From NCBI RefSeq assembly GCF_030272615.1, contig NC_081407.1, forward strand, positions 269,607,870 through 269,671,869: a stretch of 64,000 nt of DNA, in the 5' to 3' direction. The stretch comes from Cryptomeria japonica (lineage: Eukaryota; Streptophyta; Pinopsida; Cupressales; Cupressaceae). Shown piece by piece: positions 44,690-56,668 of this stretch (position 1 is its first letter; each line of letters begins with the position of its first letter). A model generated the notes under the pieces. The model was not told where the DNA came from. It did no database searches and worked only from the letters and a program-made list of their open reading frames with translations. Both the position numbers and the translations under genes were made by a program.

Positions 44690-47100
44690 CTTCATGAAAA
44701 TATCTGCAATCTTTTCCTTTGTAGACACATATTTCAACCTAATTTCTTTCTCATTTACCTTCTCTCTCAGAAAATGAAACTTGATCTATAGATATATGCT
44801 TAGTCTTTGAATGCAACACCCGATTCTTAGAATTTTTAATGGAACTTGAATTATCACATTAAATAGCAATAGGCTCATCATACACAACTCAGTTATCTTT
44901 CAACACCTGCTTCATCCATATTACCTAGGTACAATTGTTAGCAGCAGCAATATATTTTGCCTCTACAGTAGATAAAGAAATGAAATTTTTCTTCTTACTC
45001 AACCAAGAAACCAATCTCTTACCCAAGGAAAATGCACCACCACTAGTACTCTTCTAGTCATCAACATCTCCTGCCCAATTAGCATATGTAAAAGCACTCA
45101 AGGTAAAATTATTATCTTTAGGGTACCATAAACCAAAATCAACAGTTCCTTTCAGATATCTAAAGATTATTTTAACAACTACAACATGAGATTCCTTAGG
45201 ATCAACTTGAAATCTAGCAACAAGACAAACAACATTCATGATATCTAGTCTAGTCTGAGTCAAATAAAGTAATACACCAATTATAGATCTATATCTGGTC
45301 TGATTTTCTTTAGGGGAATCATCATCCTTATTCGACTTACATCCAATCACCATAGGGGTACCAACTGGCTTTGAATCTTCTAATCCAAACTTCTTCAATA
45401 ATTCATTCACATACTTTGACCGAGATATAAAAAAATCTTTTTTTTGACTATGTAATTTGCAATCCCAAAAAGAATTTCATTTCACCAATTATAGACATCT
45501 CAAATTTATTTTGCATCTCATTAGCAAAATTCTTACATGAACTATCATTACCTCCAAAAATAAAGTCATCAACAAAAACTTCAACAACCAAAATGTTATC
45601 ATGATCAATCTTGAAACATAGATTATTATCAGTGGTACCTTTGTTGAATCCTAGCTTTAGTAGATACTTATCCAATCTGGCATACCAAGTTTTGGGGGCC
45701 TGATTCAATCCATAAAAATCTTTCCTCAATCGTAAAACCATATCTTTTTCATCAGACAATTGAAATCCATCTGGTTTCTCTATGTACACCTCTTCTTCTA
45801 ACTCACCATTTAGAAATGTTGACTAGACATCCATTTGATAAACTTTGAAATCCATGTAAGCAGCATAAGCAAGAAATAATCTTAGAGATTCAATTATTGC
45901 CACCATAGCAAAAGTCTCCTCAAAATAAATTCCTTCCATCTAAGAATATCCTTTACAAACAATTCTTGTTGTATTCCTAACAACTTCACCTTCCTCATTC
46001 AATTTATTCCAAAAAACCCATTTAGATCCAATTACATTTTTGTTCTTAGGTTTGGGAACCAGAATCCAAGTATTATTATTTTCAGTATGATTCAATTCTT
46101 CTTCCATCGCTTTCACCCAATATCCATCTTTACATGCTTCATTCACAACCTTAGGTTCAATCTTAGAAATCAAACAATACCCAACTTGATCTTTTGTAAT
46201 TCTTCTCCTAGTTTGAACACCTTTATTTGTATCTCCTATAATCTGATTTTTTGAATGATTCAATCTTACATACCTCAATGTCTTAGGATTTTCTTTAACT
46301 TCTAACTCTTGTGTTATTTCTTATGCACTTGCACTTGTTCCTTCACCTTGAGTCACTGGATTCACCAGACTAAACTGAACTTGGTTCTGATTTTGATTTT
46401 TCTTTCCTTTATTAGAACTATCATTCTGATCATCTAAATCATATCTAACACATCTGGGTTGATACTCATTACCTTTGCATCAACTTTGACATCAACACTC
46501 TCAACTATCTTTCTCGATCTCTTATTATAGCACCTGTAGGCTTTGATTTTAGTAGAATAGCCAAGAAATATTCCTTCATTACATCTAGCATCAAATCTTC
46601 CTAAATCTTCATCTCTTTTAATATAACATTTACTTCCAAATATTCTAAAATATCTAACAGTAGAAGTAGGACCAAACCATAATTCATAAGGAGTCTTATC
46701 GGTATCACTTTTGATATACACTCTATTAAGAGTGTAAACAATAGTACTCACAACTTCTCTCTAATAGACATGCAAAGCATTTCCTTCAATCATCATTGTC
46801 CTAGCAGATTCGTGAATGGTTTTGTTCTTCCTTTCCACAACTCCATTTTGTTGCAAGGTTCTCAGTGCAGATAATTGTCTCTTTATCCCATGCTCTTCAA
46901 AGAATGTATTGAACTCATCGAAGATGAAATTCACCACCTATGTCAGATCTCAAACACTTCATCTTCAATCATGTCTCTGTCTCAACCACAGCCTTGAAAA
47001 TCTTGAATTTCTCTAAAGCTTCAGACTTTTTCCTTAAGAAAGTAACCCATGCACATCATCCTTGAATAATCATCAATCAGTAACATGAAATATCTATCTC
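44690..47100 (-). pseudogene. Copia integrase, RT and RNase H
   Basis: Pol remains in pieces. The integrase end at 46751-46434 has DKTPYELWFG, FGSKCYIKRDE and GIFLGYSTKIKAYRCYN. RT starts about 46180-45940 with WVKAMEEELNHTENNNTW, VGSKWVFWNKLN-like text and KGYS. It continues 45789-45448 with VLRLRKDFYGLNQAPKTWYA, the active-site block FVDDFIFGGND and FEMSIIGEMKFFLGLQI. RNase H begins 45410 with PVGTPM, then YRSIIGVLLYLTQTRLDI and KIIFRYLKGTVDFGLWY, and runs to about 44700 with SLSTAEAEYIA-like text. The register changes near 45430, 45800 and 46750 show indels. It cannot make a full polyprotein. Confidence 0.88.
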
Positions 47101-47990
47101 CTTGCAAACTTATGACTCTAGAGGTGCCACATAAATTAGTATGCACAAGATCCAACAATCTATTAGAAAAATGCTTCTTAATTTTGAAAGAAACTTTGGT
47201 TTGCTTCCCCAATTGACATTCTTTGCATATAGAGTTAGTAGGCTTCACCAATTTAGGAATATATCTTACTGCCTGAGTAGAAATTATCTTAATCGTGCTA
47301 TAAAAATTCACATGACACATCCTCCTATGCCATAACCAACTTTCATCAATCTGGGAAATCAGACAACTTTTACCAGCAGCATTAAAATGAAAGATATTAC
47401 TTTTTGTCTTTGTACTTGATGCAATCTCATTTGCAGAGCTACTCAAGATTCTACACTTCCCATTCTTGAATCAAAGATCATATCCCTTGTCAACCATCGG
47501 TCCAACACTCAAAATATTATGCTTTAGGCCTTGTACATACAAGACATCATCAGTATTGTGCTTAATATCAAGAGAAATAGAACCTCTACCACAAATTATA
47601 CCAGCTTTATCATCACCAAACCTAACAACACCACCATCATACTTTTCCAATCTCACAAAAAATTTCTTATCACCTATCATATGATGAGAGCGTCCACTAT
47701 CAATCACCCATTTATCTTTCTCTTCAACTTGTGCAACCAAATATCTTTCCACGTTAATGCAGCTAGCAGAATCAGTAGGTTTTGGATCATCTTCCTTGAT
47801 AGCAATAAACACCCATTCATTATCACTTGAATTTCCTTTGTCAGATTCATCATTATTCACACCTTCATCAGCAACATAATAACGTTTCTTCTTATATTTA
47901 GGATTGTAGGGTTTCTTAGGAACTCTTTCTAGACATCTTGAAGCAAAATGTCTTATCTTATTAAATGAAAAACATTTAAGAGGCAACTTT
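47021..47990 (-). pseudogene. Copia knuckle, protease and GAG-pre-integrase
   Basis: 47986-47471 and 47446-47021 share one register. CFSFNKIRHFASRC is a CCHC knuckle whose second Cys is Phe. Protease reads WVIDSGRSHHMIGDKKFF, with the catalytic DSG present, then LKHNILSVGPMVDKGYDL. The pre-integrase zinc region has WLWHRRMCHVNF and CKECQLGKQTKVSF, followed by LLDLVHTNLCG and the first integrase part with FMLLIDDYSRM. Confidence 0.88.
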
Positions 47991-48551
47991 CCTTCATACT
48001 TACTAGGTCCTCTATGGCAATCAACACTTCAATCTCCTCAAGCTCTCACTCTTCTTCTTCAATCTCCTTCATTTATTTCTCACATCTAGATATCAGCCTT
48101 GAAGAACTTTCACCTGGATCAAATCTTTGCTTATCCTTCCCAAAAATAGTGGCTTTGAATGCAGATTCTACCTTAGGAAGAGATTCACCAAATTCACTCA
48201 ATTCAAAGGCTAGAAACTTACCAATCAACATGTCTCTAGTCACATCAATCACGGTCTGGATCTCCTCAATAGTAGCAAATTTATGTTTGTAGGATGTAGG
48301 CAAGGATTTGAGCACTTTATCAATGATCTCTCATTCCTCCAACTTTCCACCAGCACATTTGATATTGCATACAAGTTCATTCACCTTCTACATAAAAGAA
48401 TTAATGTTCTCATCTTCACCCATCCTCAACATCTCATACTTTCCTTTCAAACTTTGTAATTTAAAATTCTTCTCATAGCTATCTCCTTCATATAGGGTTT
48501 CCAACTTCTTCCAGATCTCATGAGCAGTCTCCAATTCCATCACATTTGTCA
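47991..48551 (-). pseudogene. Copia gag, C-terminal part
   Basis: Minus-sense text fits the UBN2-type copia gag: ETAHEIWKKLETLYEGDSY, LQSLKGKYEMLRMGEDE, VLKSLPTSYKHKFATIEEIQ and ESAFKATIFGKDKQRF. It is cut at 48551 by the nested element and continues at 56393-56630. Confidence 0.8.
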
Positions 48552-48556
48552 TTTCC
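48552..48556. repeat. TSD tttcc, left copy
   Basis: Matches 56388-56392 exactly and brackets the nested gag-PR element. Confidence 0.92.
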
Positions 48557-49788
48557 TATAGCATCATAAAATTGCGACCCTTCCAATTTTTCACCACATT
48601 TGGGTCTTTGCATTAGCGGATGAATCCCTAAGCCTAATCAGAGACCTCAAACATTCTCAAGACATCAATAATGTGCATTATGAACTCCCATTTGCTACTA
48701 CCTATCCTAAATCAGGGCAGGATAGGGGCATGGTGCCCTTGTACTGGCCCTATTTTGGGCCTCCTTTGATCCTCCCTTGCATTGGGCTTGTCAATTGTTG
48801 AGCGGGAAAAGTTTCTCTATATTAGCCTAAGACGAGAAAATACCTAACTTCCCTAATTGGAAAGTATATAAGGAGTACTTCCCCTCCTTTTTGTATAAGT
48901 GAAGTTGATCATAAGGTGATTCATAAAGCGAAAGTAAGGTGAACAAGCGAGAGGTCTCCATTATCATCATCAAACGTTCAAGCATTCATTCAAACATTGA
49001 GCATTTCAAGTCTCCTTTCAAGGCTAGGTGTTGCATTAAAGTCAAGGACTCAACCATTGAAGAGGATATTTCTATCAACATTTAAGACATCCTATTTCAC
49101 ATCTCCTCCTAAGCAAATTCATCTACAAAGGTATCAACATTTCAATTACATTCCCTTCTTGAGGTGAATTTTACTTCAAACATTTCCTTCCATTTACTTG
49201 TAGCATTTTACAACCACTTGGTTAATTCCAAAACAGGGTTTGACCTGAAGGAAAACCCCCAATCCCAACAACATTTTCCTCTCTTTTTGTTTGTAGGTTG
49301 CAGGTGCGTGGCTATAATTGCAGGTATAGGCTTCATTTTCAAAGATGGAAAAACACTTTTCAGCGCGCGGATTTTTCGAAGGACCATGCATAACTTACAC
49401 ACAGTCCCAGAAAATTTTTCTCAAATTTGCAAGGAATCTTCGTCTCGACATTCTACAACTAATTTCAGGTGCACGGCTTCATCCCGCAATCTCTATCTCA
49501 AGATATAATCATTTCTTTTTCATTTCTGCACTTACTCTCAATTTGCTTAATTTAACTAGTCTACTACAAAAGAGGGTTAATTTACTTTCCTAATACTTTC
49601 CAACTTTATTGCAATTCACTTAGTATTCAATCTCTTACCATTGGGGATTGGATCTAGTGAATTCAACCCCTCTTTTAAATGTAATATGTGAAAAATTGAA
49701 GGGAATACTTTGTGAAACTTCCATTCCTCTTTTGAGGGGAGTAAAGCTTTCTGCTTGATCTCCCCTCATCATTTTTCACCATATTACA
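48557..49788 (+). mobile_element. 5' LTR of gag-PR element (1,232 bp)
   Basis: Starts tatagcatcat (TG changed to TA; the other copy has tgtagcatcat) and ends atattaca. Confidence 0.9.
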
Positions 49789-49791
49789 TTT

Positions 49792-49807
49792 TGGTGAATC
49801 CGGCATC
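49792..49807 (+). promoter_or_regulatory. Primer binding site
   Basis: TGGTGAATCCGGCATC, three bases after the LTR end. The tRNA was not identified. Confidence 0.65.
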
Positions 49808-50939
49808 TTACATTTTTTACTTTGAAAATTATTTTTCATTTACAAGTTTAATTTTCTTGCAATTTACACAAACTTAGTGGTTAATTCATTCAAAACCCTA
49901 GTTGCCAAAATTGAAATTGAACTTGTATTTTGTAAAAATTGCTATCTATTATTTTAGATCTGAAAATTACATTGCTTGTCAAATTTAATTCTTTCATTGT
50001 CTTGTTCAATTTGTAAATCAAATTTACAGAATTAAGTGGTTAAATGTCAAAACCCTAATTTTCAAATATCAACTTGAACTTGTGCAAAAATTGGATTTAC
50101 ATTTGATTTTCATATTTGTGACTATTTTCAGACTTTTCTTCTTGCATAAAATTCAAATTTTCAATTTCCCTCCTTTTCCCAAAATTCAAAATTTCAAAAT
50201 TCAGTGGTTAGGTCCTAAAACCCTAATTTTCAAATTTAATTGGATTTTGTGAAAATTTCAATCAATTTCAAACAATTTCAGATTTCTAAATATTATTTAA
50301 GGTGGCCCTATACATTAGGTTTTACCTTTTTCAAAATTGCAATTCAATTTCTTGTCTTTTTCAAAACCCTAATAGGGTCCTATTTCGACATTCAAACCTT
50401 AATTTCACCTATTTAGAGATCATAAAATCAATCAATTTTTGGGGGTTATCTCTCAAATCATCGTAGCTTTCATCCCTGAAAATTTTTGAAAAAGTCGGGA
50501 GGAACGTGCATAACTTACATACGATCTCTAACTATTTTCCTAAAATTTCGGGAGAATATTATGACTATGTTTAATTGCTTAAATCTGGAAAATTGGTTGA
50601 TTTTGTCAAATTTTGATCCCTTTAAAATCGAAAAACACTTCCCAATTTTAACATTGTAACTTTCAAGGAAACATTTAAAATTAAGTGGTTAATTATAATC
50701 TGCCCTAATTTTAAGATCTTAATTTTGTCAATTTTAAATTTGAAATTAAGTGGTATCCCATTGGCCCTAATTTTAAATTTAAATTTCTTTTTATTAATTA
50801 TAAATATTTCTTGGATATTGTATCATTTCTTCTTTCCACAAAGTTCAAATTGTATAATTGTCATTTTCTTGGATTTTGCATTATTCAGTCTTGCAAACTT
50901 TGTTCCCAAAATTCAAATTTCAAATTTTCCCTCTAGTGC
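49808..50939 (+). other. Leader of gag-PR element
   Basis: AT-rich leader in which a phrase like aattaagtggttaat(t)...aaaaccctaattttcaaat recurs about seven times (near 49876, 50031, 50201, 50690 and 50745). No ORF. Confidence 0.6.
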
Positions 50940-52520
50940 ATGAGTTTTACAACTATTAGCCCTACCTATACTATCCACGTTAGACAAAGCATTAGAATTA
51001 AGGCTTCCCAAGGTTTAATTCCCGAAGAGATGGAGCCTAATTTGGGTGACTTATACAATGGGGATATTGCTAATTCTTCCCATCCTAATAACATATCTAC
51101 CTACCCAATTAATGATTCCCATGATGAAGAATAATCTTTGACTAGAGTTTCCATCAATCAACTTTCAAAATTGGACAATCAATTTGACAATTTCCAACAA
51201 TGGATGTCCCAAGAATATCCTAATAGTGAAGCTCTTCCATTAATTGAAGGCCTAAAACACATGATTCAAAGTGATAAGAATGGAATTGATATATTGTGTG
51301 GTATTGCTTACATTGTTGATTCTAATGTTATGCCTATGAAGAGTTGTGCTGAGAACTTAGGTTATTCACAACCTCCTACACAAATAAATCATTATATTCC
51401 TTTTACCACTTCTATGGCTAGTATTCCTACTTTCACTTCAAACATCATGGCTACTTCAACTCAAAATGCCATACCTACAACCATTAGTCATGGGGGCAAT
51501 CCCTCTTCTTCATTCAATCCTCCATCTTTATCTATGCCTTCAATGAGTATTCCTATTGTCTCTCAACCAACCAATGTGACACAAGGGGGCAATTTATTCA
51601 ATCATTTTACTCCTCCTTTTAGTGTCCTATTTCCTACTCAATCATCACCTATGCCTAATTACCATAGTGTCCCAGCACCTTATTCTCAATCAATGCCTTC
51701 TTTCAATAACATCACATCACCTTCTCAATCAAACATGTGTAACATAAATTCTTCAACCGAAGAAACCATTAACAACCTTGCTCAAATTGTGTCTTCATTG
51801 CAACAACAAATTGCTTCAATGAGTCAATCCAAGTTTCGTGTGCCTACATTTGATGTTGCGAGCCCACTTTCTCTTGATATTGTTAGAGTTGTCCCTCCTA
51901 AACATGTTGATGTCCCTCAATTAGAACTTTATAATGGAAAAGGTGATCCTGTAACACATGTCAAAACATTCCAAACTTTGTGTACTGACTTTGCTCATGA
52001 TCCAAGATTGCTTGCCAAATTGTTTACTAAATCATTAAGAGATAAGGCTCTACAATGGTATTGCTCTTTGCCTTCTTATTCTATTACTTCTTTTCAATAA
52101 TTAGCAAATGCTTGTATTCAACAATTTCAAAACATCATAGGCCCTAAAATCACTTTGATTGATTTCATTGGTAGATACAAGCATTTGTGTTCTCAAATTT
52201 CTTTTCCAGTGCCTAATAATGTTCACAGAATTTTCATTTCTATTTTGCAAAAAGACAGTAGGGAAAAACTTCTCTTCTCTGAGTTTACTTCCTTTCCATA
52301 GTTGTGCGCAACACTTCACAATTATCAACTAACTATGAGTCAAATGGAGCAATCTACTCCTATGGCTCCGAGTGATAAAGGTGAGAGTGCTCAACAATCG
52401 TTTGCGAAGTTCAAACCAAACAAAGGCTTCATCAAATTCAATGACACCGTCAACAACAATAATGTGAATGCTACAACAGGTGTGCCTCCTATTTCTAAAT
52501 TTTTAAAAAGAGAGAAATAA
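50940..52520 (+). pseudogene. gag of nested element
   Basis: One register from ATG 50940 to 52520, with stops TAA 51132, TAA 52098 and TAG 52299; the first two follow text where CAA is likely ancestral. The N-terminal half is Ser/Pro/Asn/Met-rich with a Gln-rich coiled stretch (EETINNLAQIVSSLQQQIAS). The gag core is LELYNGKGDPVTHVKTFQTL, KLFTKSLRDKALQWYCSLP and, after the TAA, QFQNIIGPKITLIDFIGRYK-like text. A knuckle-like FCEFYRQLGHDTENILH follows at about 52650, with both last metal ligands changed. Ty3/gypsy-type gag. Confidence 0.82.
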
Positions 52521-52720
52521 TTTACGCCTTTGAATGAATCTTTGTATAGCATCATGTCTCAGTTGTTACAAAGAAATGCTATCAAACTTCCTCCGATAAA
52601 ATGAGTTGATCCTTCTAAAGCAACTTCACCTAACTTTGATAATAATTCTTTTTGTGAATTTTATCGTCAACTTGGTCATGATACTGAAAATATTTTGCAT
52701 TAAAAGGTAATATTTAAGAC

Positions 52721-53669
52721 TTGATTGATAATAATACTATATATGTGGTAGGTGTGAATGATAAGGGAAACAAATCAATAGCTCTTCCTAATCAAAATCT
52801 TAATATTTTCACTGATCCTTTACCTTCTCATACCTCTAATGTAATTGAGACTGAACACATCTCTTTCTCTCCCACTGATGTCACTGTCATAGCTCAAGAT
52901 GTGGTTAATATGGTAGAGAAACAAGAAACACCTAAGGACCCATGTATCACATTTGATCCTAGTGAGACCATTAGAGCACCTGATGGCCCTTTATACATAG
53001 TTGCGAAGATCCAAGGAAAACCTTGTCATGGTGTGCTTATTCATCCCTCTTGCATGGTTAATGTCATCACTGAAGAATATCTTTATACTTTACATTTGCA
53101 TCAACCAATCTATGATGATACTAATGTGGTTGTAAAGTTATTTGGTGGATTTTCTTGTCCTACTATTGGTTCTATCACACTTCCTATTGAGGTTCATACT
53201 AGATCTATAGATGTCAACTTTATTATCATTCCTTCATCTGAACAATTCCGTGTGAAGTTAGGCTACCCTTGGCTATCTTCCATGAAGGCTAGATTGCTTC
53301 TCCAATCCATAAGTGTTTTAAATTTCCCCACAATGGAGAAATCATAACTATTAACCATAGCTTATTTCAACCAATCGAAAGAAGCCCAGGTGTTCCTATT
53401 GATTACTTTTGGCCTTTACAATTTGAATCTCTCCCATCAAGAAGCAATTCTCTCTTTCAATCTTATCAAAAATGGAAGAAAGATATGGTTTTATCCTTAA
53501 GCCAACCTAGAACTCCAAAAATTGATATTCCCATCAATCTTGAAGATGAAGTTCTTCCCCTAATGGATAGAACTAATCTTCCTCCTAAGGAAGATTCCCA
53601 ACATATTCTTATGGATGAAACCATACCTTCTCCTAAAAAAAACAATAATACTCCTCTTAAGGTTAGACC
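52721..53669 (+). pseudogene. Retropepsin-like region with altered active site
   Basis: The ORF 52721-53347 has GPLYIVAKIQGKPCHGVLIH, then PSCMVNVITEEYLYTL. At the place of the DSG/DTG motif it reads HPS, so the catalytic Asp is absent. The second half, FRVKLGYPWLSSMKA, matches the GRPWLHSMKA motif of Ty3 proteases. After a frameshift near 53325, HNGEIITINHSLFQPIERS continues the protease tail into a Pro-rich linker (DIPINLEDEVLPL, to 53669). Confidence 0.75.
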
Positions 53670-53689
53670 TATACTCCTCATGATGGACT

Positions 53690-54345
53690 TGATCTCCTTC
53701 CTACACAAGACATTCCTCCTTTATATGGTGCAGTTCCACCTCCTTCCTCTTATAGAGAGAAGAGACATGTCTCTCCTCTTGTTAGACCTAAAAGACCTCA
53801 ACCTCAACATCCAACTACCAAAGATGAGAACATTCCTCCTTCAACAAATATACCTCAATCTTCTCAGTCTTCCGCTAAAACACTAGACGAAATCATTTTG
53901 CGAGAGAATATCGACGAAAACATCATGCTAGAGCTTGTGAAGTCATTTATCAAACTATTCAATCTCCCAAAACACCAATAGTTGACATGATTCCATTTTC
54001 TCCTAATCAAGATGTTGAACCTAAATCTCCAAATCATAAGTTACAAAAAACATTTGATGGTTTTACTTATATTCATGTTAGAGCTCCTCTTTTTATAAAT
54101 CTTGATGAAGAAATAGGTGAAAATGTTATTCATGATGGCAATACAACTCCTAATGCTTCTAATAGTGAATATGAATATGTTGATATTGACAATCATTTAT
54201 CTGCAAAATTTTAAAAAGCCTTAGTCCTAGCTCCTCAAAACGAACAAAGTGACTTAGCACATGAGCATGGTCCTTGTTTGGATCTTGTGATAGCTCCAGC
54301 TGTTGTGCTCGATGTCGCTCCTCTGGCATGTTTCCCGCCTTCCTA
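53690..54345 (+). pseudogene. Ser/Pro-rich extra ORF after protease
   Basis: Where RT should begin there is instead a Pro/Ser-rich stretch with RPKRPQPQHPTTKDENIPPS, an acidic helix-like DEIILRENIDENIMLEL and an Asn/Glu-rich part (53987-54214). After one stop it runs to HEHGPCLDLVIAPAVVLDVA near 54335. No domain is recognised. The consistent coding feel argues for a real C-terminal part of a gag-PR polyprotein. Confidence 0.5.
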
Positions 54346-55131
54346 AAATAATGATTAGAAATATCAGGAGGTGGATGTCGTGCTAGACTAGCTACATTAG
54401 TACCGTAGATCCTCTACATCTCTCCTTTCTTGCTCTTTTGTGATCATTCTTCTATGTGTATCCCTATTCTTCTATTTGTTGTCCCTAGAGATGTCTACTT
54501 GAGGACAATGCAAAGCATTGAGATTTCTTTTGGTCTCTTTCATGTTGACTCAAAAGACACATGTGTTCCCTTTCTTCCAAGGTGGTTTCCTTTATTTGGG
54601 GAATGAGGACTATTCTATGCATATATATACATGATATACATGAGTTACCATACAACATACTGACCTCGGGGAAAGCGAACCCACCTCGTTCTTTGTGTTT
54701 TATGTTCATTATCCTTGGGTTTATTCCTCAATTGGGGGATAGATCCTTGTGATAACATGCTCCCTCTCTTTCTCTCTCTTAGGTGTATCCTACCATAAAG
54801 CAATCGCTCCCGATAAGGTGTGTGCGATCGCTTTAACGTGGGGGCATACACTCTACTCATATTTTCCTTCTTGATACCTAAAGGTACTTGGCAAACTTTG
54901 GATTTGCTTTGTAATTTTTTGGTATCCTTTCATTTTATGACTCATAGTGAGGGGAACTTTACTACTTGCAGTCATGGTTCTCCCTCCCGATCTTCCCTTT
55001 TACTTTGTCAATTGAAGCCGTAAGATCCTTAGTCCACTGGGGGCTTGGTATATCTTTCCTCCTTGACATGGTGAAAGTCTTTCAATATTGTCTCCTTGTA
55101 ATTTACCAGTAGTATTCATGTATGCTCCCGC
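54346..55131 (+). other. 3' UTR of gag-PR element
   Basis: No ORF of note. Contains tcaattgggggatagatcct and an imperfect palindrome gcaatcgctcccgataaggtgtgtgcgatcgc-like region at 54799-54830. Confidence 0.5.
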
Positions 55132-55147
55132 TAAAGTGGGGGCTAAA
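55132..55147 (+). promoter_or_regulatory. Polypurine tract
   Basis: taaagtgggggctaaa directly before the 3' LTR start tgtagcatcat. Confidence 0.85.
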
Positions 55148-56387
55148 TGTAGCATCATAAAATTGTGACCCTTGCAATTTTCGACCGCATTTGGGTCTTT
55201 GCATTAGTGAATGAATCCCTAAGCCTGATCGGAGACTAAAACATGCTCAAGACATTAATAACTTACATTTTGCACTCCCTTTTGCTACTACTTCCCTAAA
55301 TCAGGGCAGGATAGGGGTGTGGCGCCCCTATCCATGTGGTTCCCTTGTCCTGGCTATATTTTGGGTCTCCTTTGATCCTCCCTTGCATTGGGCTTGTCAA
55401 TTGTTGAGCAAGAAAATTTTCTCTATGTCCGCCTAAGATGGGAAAATACCTAACACACCTAATTGGCAAGTATATAAGGAGTACTTCCCCTCATATTTGC
55501 ATAAGCGAAGTTGATCATAAGGTGAATCATAAAGCGAAAGTAAGGTGAACAAGCGAGAGGTCTCCATTATCATCATCAAACATTCAAGAATTGAGCATTT
55601 CAATTCTCCTTTCAAGGCTAGGTGTTGCATTCAAGTCAAGGATTCAACCATTGAAGAGGAGATTTCTATCAATATTAAAGACATCTTATTTCACATATCC
55701 TTTCAATAAAATTCATCTACAAAGTTATCAACATTTTAATTGCATCCCCTTATTGAGGTTGATTTTACTTCAAACATTTCCTTCCATTTACTTGTAGCAT
55801 TTTATAACCACTTGGTTAATTCCAAAATGAGGTTTGACCTGAACACAAACCCCCAATCCCAACAACATTTTCCTCTCTTTTTTGTGTGTAGGTTGCAGGT
55901 GCCTGATTGTAATTGCAGGTATAGGCTTCATTTTCAAAGATGGAAAAACCCTTTTTGACGCATGGATTTTTTTGGAGGACCGTGCATAACTTACATATGG
56001 TCCCTGCAATTTTTTCTTAGATTTGCAGGGAAGCTTTGTGTCAACATTCTACTTCTAATTCCAGGTGCATGACTTCATCCTGCATCTCTATCTCAAGATA
56101 TAATCGTTTCTTTGTCATTTCTGCACTTAGTCTCAATTTTCTTAATTCAACTAGTCTACTACAAAAGAGGGTTAATTTACTTTCCTAATACTTTCCAACT
56201 TTACTTCAATTCACTTAGTATTCAATCTCTTACCATTGGGGATTGGATCCAGTGAATTCAACCCCTCTTTTAAATGTAATGTGTGTGAAAAATTGAAGGG
56301 AATCCTTTATGAAATTTTCATTCCTCTTTTGAGGGGAGTAAAGATTTCCACATGATCTCCCCTCATCTCATTTTTCACCATATTACA
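55148..56387 (+). mobile_element. 3' LTR of gag-PR element (1,240 bp)
   Basis: tgtagcatcat ... tattaca, collinear with 48557-49788 with scattered substitutions and small indels; visibly more diverged than the Tat LTR pair. Confidence 0.9.
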
Positions 56388-56392
56388 TTTCC
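56388..56392. repeat. TSD tttcc, right copy
   Basis: Matches 48552-48556. Confidence 0.92.
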
Positions 56393-56630
56393 AAATCAGT
56401 TAGAGCACTCAGCAATGCTTCCTTAGCCCTAATATTGTATTCAGCTTCTTTAATCTCATCTAGAGTCGAAGGACCATTTACAGAAAAAGTAAATTTGTCT
56501 TTAGTAACTTTCCAGTAATCTTCACCAATGCATTTTAAGTGACACTCCATCTAGTTCTTCCAAAGAGAATAATTTATTCCATCAAATCTTGGACTCTCCT
56601 TGTAAGTCACCATCTTGGATCACCTCAAGC
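56393..56630 (-). pseudogene. Copia gag, N-terminal part
   Basis: Minus-sense text begins MVTYKESPRFDGINYSLWKN, then a stop, MECHLKCIGEDYWKVTKDKF and LDEIKEAEYNIRAKEALLSA. It is the start of copia gag and joins 48551 once the nested element is removed. Confidence 0.85.
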
Positions 56631-56654
56631 TATTAAAATTCTCTGGAAGAACTT

Positions 56655-56666
56655 GCTCTGATACCA
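56655..56666 (-). promoter_or_regulatory. Copia PBS (initiator Met tRNA)
   Basis: Minus-sense TGGTATCAGAGC, the standard plant copia primer site, two bases inside the 5' LTR. Confidence 0.95.
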
Positions 56667-56668
56667 AT

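Larger units (their letters stand above)
48557..56387 (+). mobile_element. Nested 7.8-kb gag-PR LTR element without RT/INT
   Basis: LTRs at 48557-49788 and 55148-56387, perfect TSD tttcc, PBS at 49792 and PPT at 55132. The interior carries a Ty3-type gag, a protease-like region and a Ser/Pro-rich ORF, then a 3' UTR. No RT, RNase H or integrase motif is seen in 5.36 kb, so it must rely on another element's enzymes. Confidence 0.9.
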
